A stretch of DNA of 64,000 nucleotides from Candidatus Olsenella pullistercoris (GTDB lineage Bacteria > Actinomycetota > Coriobacteriia > Coriobacteriales > Atopobiaceae). Both the position numbers and the translations under genes were made by a program. Below the pieces are notes generated by a model, which saw only the letters and a program-made list of their open reading frames with translations, had not been told where the DNA came from and made no database searches. The first letter of the stretch is position 1; each line of letters begins with the position of its first letter. The stretch is taken from positions 32,599-96,598 of the forward strand of contig DXBM01000067.1 of the NCBI GenBank assembly GCA_019116525.1. The letters are read 5' to 3'. This document shows positions 59,913 through 64,000 of this stretch, one piece after another.

Positions 59913-60090
59913 GGCCGCAGCGGACGCGAGCCGGGGCGCGCCGCGCGTCAGAAGGTCCGCCGAGTGCGCGCCCAACCCAGGCTCGCTGCGCGCACTCGCC
60001 GAGTTTGTTGTCCAAACGGACAGGAATTGCGCCCACTGCCCGCACGGAAGCGCGCACTCGGCGCACTTCGTGCCAGCCGCGCCCGTGCCC
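59913..60090. repeat. GCGCACTCG-type inverted repeats
   Basis: GAGTGCGCGC (about 59963), GCGCGCACTCGCCGAG (about 59988) and GCGCGCACTCGGCG (about 60051) are inverted and direct copies of one word in the noncoding stretch between the small ORF and the nitroreductase gene. Purpose unknown. Confidence 0.45.
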
Positions 60091-60690
60091 CTAGGCGAGA
60101 AGATCCTCCACGCCAAGCTTGGGGACGTGGTGCACCCAGGCGTCGCCCTCCCGCTCGCGCCAGTAGGACAGGCCGTGCGGCGTGTCCGCGGGCTCCACGA
60201 CCACCCGCTCGTCGGCGGCAGGATAGCCCAGGGCGAGAAGGACCAGCGGCTCCAGGTTCTTCTCGGCTAGGCCGAGCGCGTCCGCCAGCGCGGCGTCGAA
60301 GCTCGCGATCATGCAGCCCACAAGGCCCGAGGCCCGCGCGGCGAGCGCCAGCGTCTGCGCGGCTATGCCGGCGTCCTGGTTCCGGATGGCGCTCGCGCGG
60401 CTGCCCGCGGGCCCGCACACGGTGACGTAGGCCGTCGGGCGCTCGCCGGGGGCCGGGCCGTCCCAGTCGCGCAGGAGCGCGGCCCAGCGATGGTGCGAGA
60501 AGACCTCGAGCACCTCGTCCCTCTCGCAGCTCAGGTGAAAGCGAAGCAGCTGCGTGTTGTTGCCCGTGGGCGCGAGGCGCGCGCAGGCCACGAGCTCCTC
60601 GAGCAGCTCGCGCGAGACCGGCCTCGACTCGTCGAAGCGCCGGTACGACCTCGACGATGCCACGACGTCTGCAAACTCGCTCAGGTTCAT
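60091..60690 (-). CDS. nitroreductase family protein
   Basis: The 199-residue FMN-dependent enzyme has SSRSYRRFDESRPVS at the start (FMN phosphate contacts Arg-Ser-x-R), APTGNNTQLLRF, IRNQDAGIAAQTLALAA and VLLALGYPAADE. Coriobacterial relatives reduce nitro compounds or act as flavin reductases. GGGAGGT precedes ATG 60690; a frame open to 60762 enters the REP element and was excluded. Confidence 0.88.
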   Translation of the reverse strand: MNLSEFADVVASSRSYRRFDESRPVSRELLEELVACARLAPTGNNTQLLRFHLSCERDEVLEVFSHHRWAALLRDWDGPAPGERPTAYVTVCGPAGSRASAIRNQDAGIAAQTLALAARASGLVGCMIASFDAALADALGLAEKNLEPLVLLALGYPAADERVVVEPADTPHGLSYWREREGDAWVHHVPKLGVEDLLA

Positions 60691-60731
60691 GGGACCTCCC
60701 TTGTCCGCGCGTCCGTCCGCGCGCTCCCTAA

Positions 60732-60777
60732 CCTGTCCCTTTTTCTCTGAGAGAAAAACCACGTCCCCAATTTACAG
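60732..60777. repeat. REP-like element next to the aminotransferase stop
   Basis: CCTGTCCCTTTTTCTC-TGA-GAGAAAAACC followed by ACGTCCCCAATTTACAG. It shares its ends with 21574-21653. The aminotransferase stop codon TAA lies in the AATTTACAG tail (read on the minus strand), so the element again abuts a gene end. Confidence 0.8.
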
Positions 60778-61932
60778 CCCGGCGGCGCCGATGGCGGCGA
60801 CGGCCTCGCGCAGCTCGTCAGGCGGCAGGACGAGCGCCATGCGCACGTAGCCCTCGCCAGACGGGCCAAAGCTCGCGCCCGGCGTCACGATCACGCCCGA
60901 GCGCTCCAGAAGTTCGACGGTGAACTGCGCCGAGTCCATGCGGCCGCCCGGGATGCGTGCCCACACGAACATGGAGCCGTGGGCGTTGGGGCGCTCCCAG
61001 CCAATGGAGACGAGCGCGTCGCACAGGGCGTCTCGGCGCTCCTGGTAGAGCAGGCGCTGTCGCTCGACCTGGTCGCGCGGGCCCGTGAGCGCGGCGATCG
61101 CCGCGTCCTGCTCGGGGTAGAACATGCCGAAGTCAATCTGGGAGCGCAGCCTGCGCGCCGCCGCCACCACGTCCGGCCGGCCCACCAGAAACGAGAGCCG
61201 CGCGCCGGTCACGTTGAAGGACTTGGAGAGCGAGAGGAACTCCACGCCCACGTCGAGGGCGCCGGGGTACGAGAGGAACGACCCGCCCGCCTCGCCGTCG
61301 AAGACGATGTCCGAGTAGGCGTTGTCGTGGATCACCACCAGGTCGTGCTCACGCGCGAAGGCGATGACCTCCTCGTAGACCTCGGGCGTCCCCACCGAGC
61401 CCACGGGGTTCGCCGGCAGGGAGACGATGAGGTACTTGGCCGCGTCGGCCACGTCGGCCGGCACGTCGGCCAGGTGGGGCAGGAAGTCGTGCTCGGCCGT
61501 GAGGCGGTAGTAGGCCGGGCGCGCCCCGGCGAGCAGCGTCGCGTTCTGGAAGACGGGGTAGCACGGGTCCGGCACAAGCGCCACGTCGCCGGGGTTGGAG
61601 AGCGCGGCGCACACGTGGACGAGGCCCTCCTGCGTGCCCCGGCAGCTCATCACCATGTCGCGGGTGATGCCGCCCACGCCGTAGCGATCGGCGTAGTAGG
61701 CGCAGACGGCGTCGAGGAGCTCGTCGGTGTCGTGCAGGGAGTAGCGCCAGTTGGCGGGCACGGCCGCGCTCGCGCGCAGCGCCTCGATCACGTGGGGCGC
61801 CGGCTCGAAGTCAGGGGTCCCCACCGAGAGGTCGAACACCCTGCGCCCGCTCGCCTCGAGCTCGCGCCGCCGCGCGTTGAGCGCCGCGAACACCTCGTCG
61901 CCGAACAGGTCCAGCCGTCGTGAGAACTCCAT
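60772..61932 (-). CDS. class I/II aminotransferase (LL-DAP aminotransferase-like)
   Basis: The 386-residue PLP-dependent enzyme has DLSVGTPDFEPAPHV, SLPANPVGSVGTPEVYEE (substrate NPxG), YSDIVFDGEAGGSFL and the PLP lysine in EFLSLSKSFNVTGARLSF. It falls near LL-diaminopimelate/alanine aminotransferases; the exact amino acid is not clear. The stop sits in a REP-like element. No lysine-pathway genes adjoin it. Confidence 0.87.
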   Translation of the reverse strand: MEFSRRLDLFGDEVFAALNARRRELEASGRRVFDLSVGTPDFEPAPHVIEALRASAAVPANWRYSLHDTDELLDAVCAYYADRYGVGGITRDMVMSCRGTQEGLVHVCAALSNPGDVALVPDPCYPVFQNATLLAGARPAYYRLTAEHDFLPHLADVPADVADAAKYLIVSLPANPVGSVGTPEVYEEVIAFAREHDLVVIHDNAYSDIVFDGEAGGSFLSYPGALDVGVEFLSLSKSFNVTGARLSFLVGRPDVVAAARRLRSQIDFGMFYPEQDAAIAALTGPRDQVERQRLLYQERRDALCDALVSIGWERPNAHGSMFVWARIPGGRMDSAQFTVELLERSGVIVTPGASFGPSGEGYVRMALVLPPDELREAVAAIGAAGL

Positions 61933-62237
61933 TCCCCTCGCCCCTCTCGTAGCGCGTCCACCACGCCCCTCACTCTAGCCCAACCGCTCGGCGCGCCGCT
62001 CGCCGACGCCCCCTCGGAAACATCACCGACAATTTGAGGAAAAGCTTTTTTGGCGCGCCTTTTTGCTACCTGCGCCGATATGGGTTATCGACAGCACCGC
62101 AAGGGATTTCAACCAGTTGTCAACAATATCTTGTGCTTTTAGTCGCACCAAACCACTACTAGTTGTGGCATAGTTGATTGAGCGCACAGTACACCCAGCG
62201 CGCCCTCCCGGCGCGCCGCAGCGAAAGGGCGGCAGCA
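61933..62237. other. intergenic region upstream of nrdD
   Basis: Contains the NrdR boxes (62122-62168). An AT-rich stretch with GGCGCGCC between T-runs (about 62050-62070) could be a terminator for the minus-strand side or a promoter element. No gene. Confidence 0.6.
62122..62168 (+). promoter_or_regulatory. paired NrdR boxes upstream of nrdD
   Basis: AACAATATCTTGTGCT (62122-62137) and CCACTACTAGTTGTGG (62153-62168) match the NrdR box (acaCwATATCTwGtgt). Their centres are 31 bp apart, three helical turns, as is usual. NrdR represses ribonucleotide reductase genes when dATP is plentiful. Confidence 0.82.
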
Positions 62238-64000
62238 ATGAAGATCATCAAGCGAAACGGCTCAGAGGTCGCCTTCGACATCTCGAAGATCGAGAACGCC
62301 ATCCGCGCCGCCAACGCCGAGGTGCCCGCGAGCGAGCGCCTCACCGAGCGCGAGGTCAAGTTCGCCTCCCTGAACGTCACCGACGAGTGCATGGAGGCCG
62401 GCCACACCGTCACCGTCGAGGAGGTCCAGGACCTCGTCGAGGACCAGCTCATGGCCCTCGACCACTTTGAGGTGGCCCGCAAGTACATCATCTACCGCTA
62501 CGTGCAGAACCAGAAGCGCCACAAGAACACGACCGACGACAAGATCCTCGCGCTCATCGAGTGCAACAACGAGGAGGTCAAGCAGGAGAACTCCAACAAG
62601 AACCCCACGGTGGTCTCCGTCCAGCGCGACTACATGGCCGGCGAGGTTTCCAAGGACCTCACCATGCGCGAGCTTCTCCCCGCCGACATCGTTGAGGCCC
62701 ACAACGAGGGCATCATCCACTTCCACGACTCGGACTACTTCGCGCAGCACATGCACAACTGCGACCTCATCAACCTCGAGGACATGCTGCAGAACGGCAC
62801 CGTCATCTCCGGCACGCTCATCGAGCGCCCGCACAGCTTCTCCACCGCCTGCAACATCGCCACGCAGATTATTGCGCAGGTCGCCTCCTGCCAGTACGGC
62901 GGCCAGTCCATCTCGCTCACGCACCTCGCGCCCTTCGTCGACGTCTCGCGCAAGAAGATCCGCCGCCAGGTGGAGGCCGAGATGGAGGCCATCGGCATCG
63001 ACCCGGGCGAGGAGAAGGTCGCAGAGATCGTGGAGGGCCGCGTGCGCGAGGAGATCTCGCGCGGCGTGCAGACCATCCAGTACCAGGTCGTCACCCTCAT
63101 GACCACCAACGGCCAGGCGCCGTTCATCACGGTCTTCATGTACCTCAACGAAGCCAAGAACGAGCGCGAGAAGGCGGACCTCGCCCTCTGCATCGAGGAG
63201 ATGCTCAAGCAGCGCTACCAGGGCGTCAAGAACGAGGACGGCGTCTGGATCACCCCGGCCTTCCCGAAGCTCATCTACGTCCTCGAGGAGGACAACGTCC
63301 GCGAGGGCACCCCGTACTTCTACCTCACCAAGCTCGCCGCCAAGTGCACCGCCAAGCGCATGGTGCCCGACTACATCTCCGAGAAGAAGATGAAGGAGTA
63401 CAAGCTCTCCAAGGGCGAGACCGAGGGCAACGGGGACTGCTACACCTGCATGGGCTGCCGCTCCTTCCTCACGCCCGACCGCTCGGGCAACGGCTTTGAC
63501 AACGTGGCCAACGCCGGCAACTACGAGCCTGGCAAGCCCAAGTACTACGGCCGCTTCAACCAGGGCGTCGTGACGATCAACCTCGTGGACGTGGCCCTCT
63601 CGGCCGAGCGCGACATGGACAAGTTCTGGGAGATCTTCGACGAGCGCCTCGAGCTCTGCCACCGCGCCCTGCGCTGCCGTCACGAGCGCCTGCTCGGCAC
63701 CACCTCCGACGCCGCGCCGATCCTGTGGCAGTACGGCGCGCTCGCGCGCCTCGAGAAGGGCGAGAAGATCGACAAGCTCCTCTACGGCGGCTACTCCACC
63801 ATCTCGCTGGGCTACGCCGGCCTCTACGAGTGCGTGAAGGCCATGACCGGCCACAGCCACACCGACCGCGAGGCCACGCCGTTCGCGCTCGCCGTCATGC
63901 AGCGCATGAACGACAAGTGCGCCGAGTGGAAGGCCGCCGAGAACATCGACTACTCGCTCTACGGCACGCCGCTCGAGTCCACCACCTACAAGTTCGCCAA
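62238..64000 (+). CDS. nrdD: anaerobic ribonucleoside-triphosphate reductase (partial, 3' end outside window)
   Basis: 587 codons are visible. The N-terminal ATP-cone (MKIIKRNGSEVAFDISKIE) is followed by class III catalytic core sequence: FHDSDYFAQHMHNCDLIN, TACNIATQIIAQVAS, THLAPFVDVSR, and the cysteine-rich GDCYTCMGCRSFL. The glycyl radical loop and zinc Cys are beyond the edge. It makes deoxyribonucleotides without oxygen and needs the activase NrdG, which is not in this window. NrdR boxes upstream indicate the usual control. Confidence 0.95.
   Translation, partial: MKIIKRNGSEVAFDISKIENAIRAANAEVPASERLTEREVKFASLNVTDECMEAGHTVTVEEVQDLVEDQLMALDHFEVARKYIIYRYVQNQKRHKNTTDDKILALIECNNEEVKQENSNKNPTVVSVQRDYMAGEVSKDLTMRELLPADIVEAHNEGIIHFHDSDYFAQHMHNCDLINLEDMLQNGTVISGTLIERPHSFSTACNIATQIIAQVASCQYGGQSISLTHLAPFVDVSRKKIRRQVEAEMEAIGIDPGEEKVAEIVEGRVREEISRGVQTIQYQVVTLMTTNGQAPFITVFMYLNEAKNEREKADLALCIEEMLKQRYQGVKNEDGVWITPAFPKLIYVLEEDNVREGTPYFYLTKLAAKCTAKRMVPDYISEKKMKEYKLSKGETEGNGDCYTCMGCRSFLTPDRSGNGFDNVANAGNYEPGKPKYYGRFNQGVVTINLVDVALSAERDMDKFWEIFDERLELCHRALRCRHERLLGTTSDAAPILWQYGALARLEKGEKIDKLLYGGYSTISLGYAGLYECVKAMTGHSHTDREATPFALAVMQRMNDKCAEWKAAENIDYSLYGTPLESTTYKFA

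Overview
The window reads as chromosomal DNA of an anaerobic, very GC-rich Gram-positive bacterium. The best guess is a Coriobacteriia (Olsenella/Atopobiaceae-like) actinobacterium. Support comes from the class III ribonucleotide reductase gene behind paired NrdR boxes, a mannose-family PTS, an AmaP/DUF2273/Asp23 envelope set, a DUF1836 regulator divergent to DegV, a SUF-only Fe-S assembly operon and actinobacterial codon use. This placement is inference from gene content. No tRNA, rRNA or CRISPR was found.

Layout: 1-5 kb carries a partial comF, an unknown protein, tatD, ksgA and metG. 5.3-16.2 kb is one long minus-strand catabolic cluster: a GntR/UTRA regulator, a BMP-type nucleoside ABC importer (four genes), then an isochorismatase-fold hydrolase, a PfkB kinase, a nucleoside phosphorylase, a BtpA/SgcQ protein, an iron alcohol dehydrogenase and a TrpA-like protein without TrpB. 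16.6-22.1 kb is sufCBDSU plus an Rrf2 regulator. 22.4-30 kb holds fba, an M18 aminopeptidase, and a TPP-riboswitch-controlled thiamine-precursor importer (YkoF-like protein, thiX, thiY, thiZ). 30-40 kb is housekeeping: a 2-hydroxyacid dehydrogenase, the Asp23/AmaP set, nhaA, DUF1836/degV, an MTA/SAH nucleosidase, mscS and pcrA. 40.6-45.3 kb has a MarR regulator, a HAD phosphatase and a mannose-family PTS, flanked by direct repeats. 45.6-50.3 kb carries an alpha/beta hydrolase, a low-molecular-weight phosphatase, uppP, a stress protein and a cell-wall hydrolase.

50.5-55.4 kb is a decayed integrative element of lower GC: two small unknown genes, a small Cro-like HTH gene, an S24-type repressor with an altered catalytic dyad, a STAS/GHKL-ATPase plus DUF4325 pair, and a tyrosine integrase broken by two stops and a frameshift. 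55.7-64 kb returns to the chromosome: a DMT exporter, an M16C protease, a nitroreductase, an aminotransferase and the start of nrdD.

Two things stand out. First, the nucleoside cluster encodes a complete import-to-cleavage route whose last steps are carried by TrpA-like and BtpA-like barrel proteins of unknown reaction. Second, the intergenic DNA is full of small palindromic elements: GGGAC-N-GTCCC palindromes fused to gene ends, a 115-bp twin-hairpin element in two inverted copies, an in-frame palindrome inside pcrA, and a strongly over-represented octamer GGCGAGAA.
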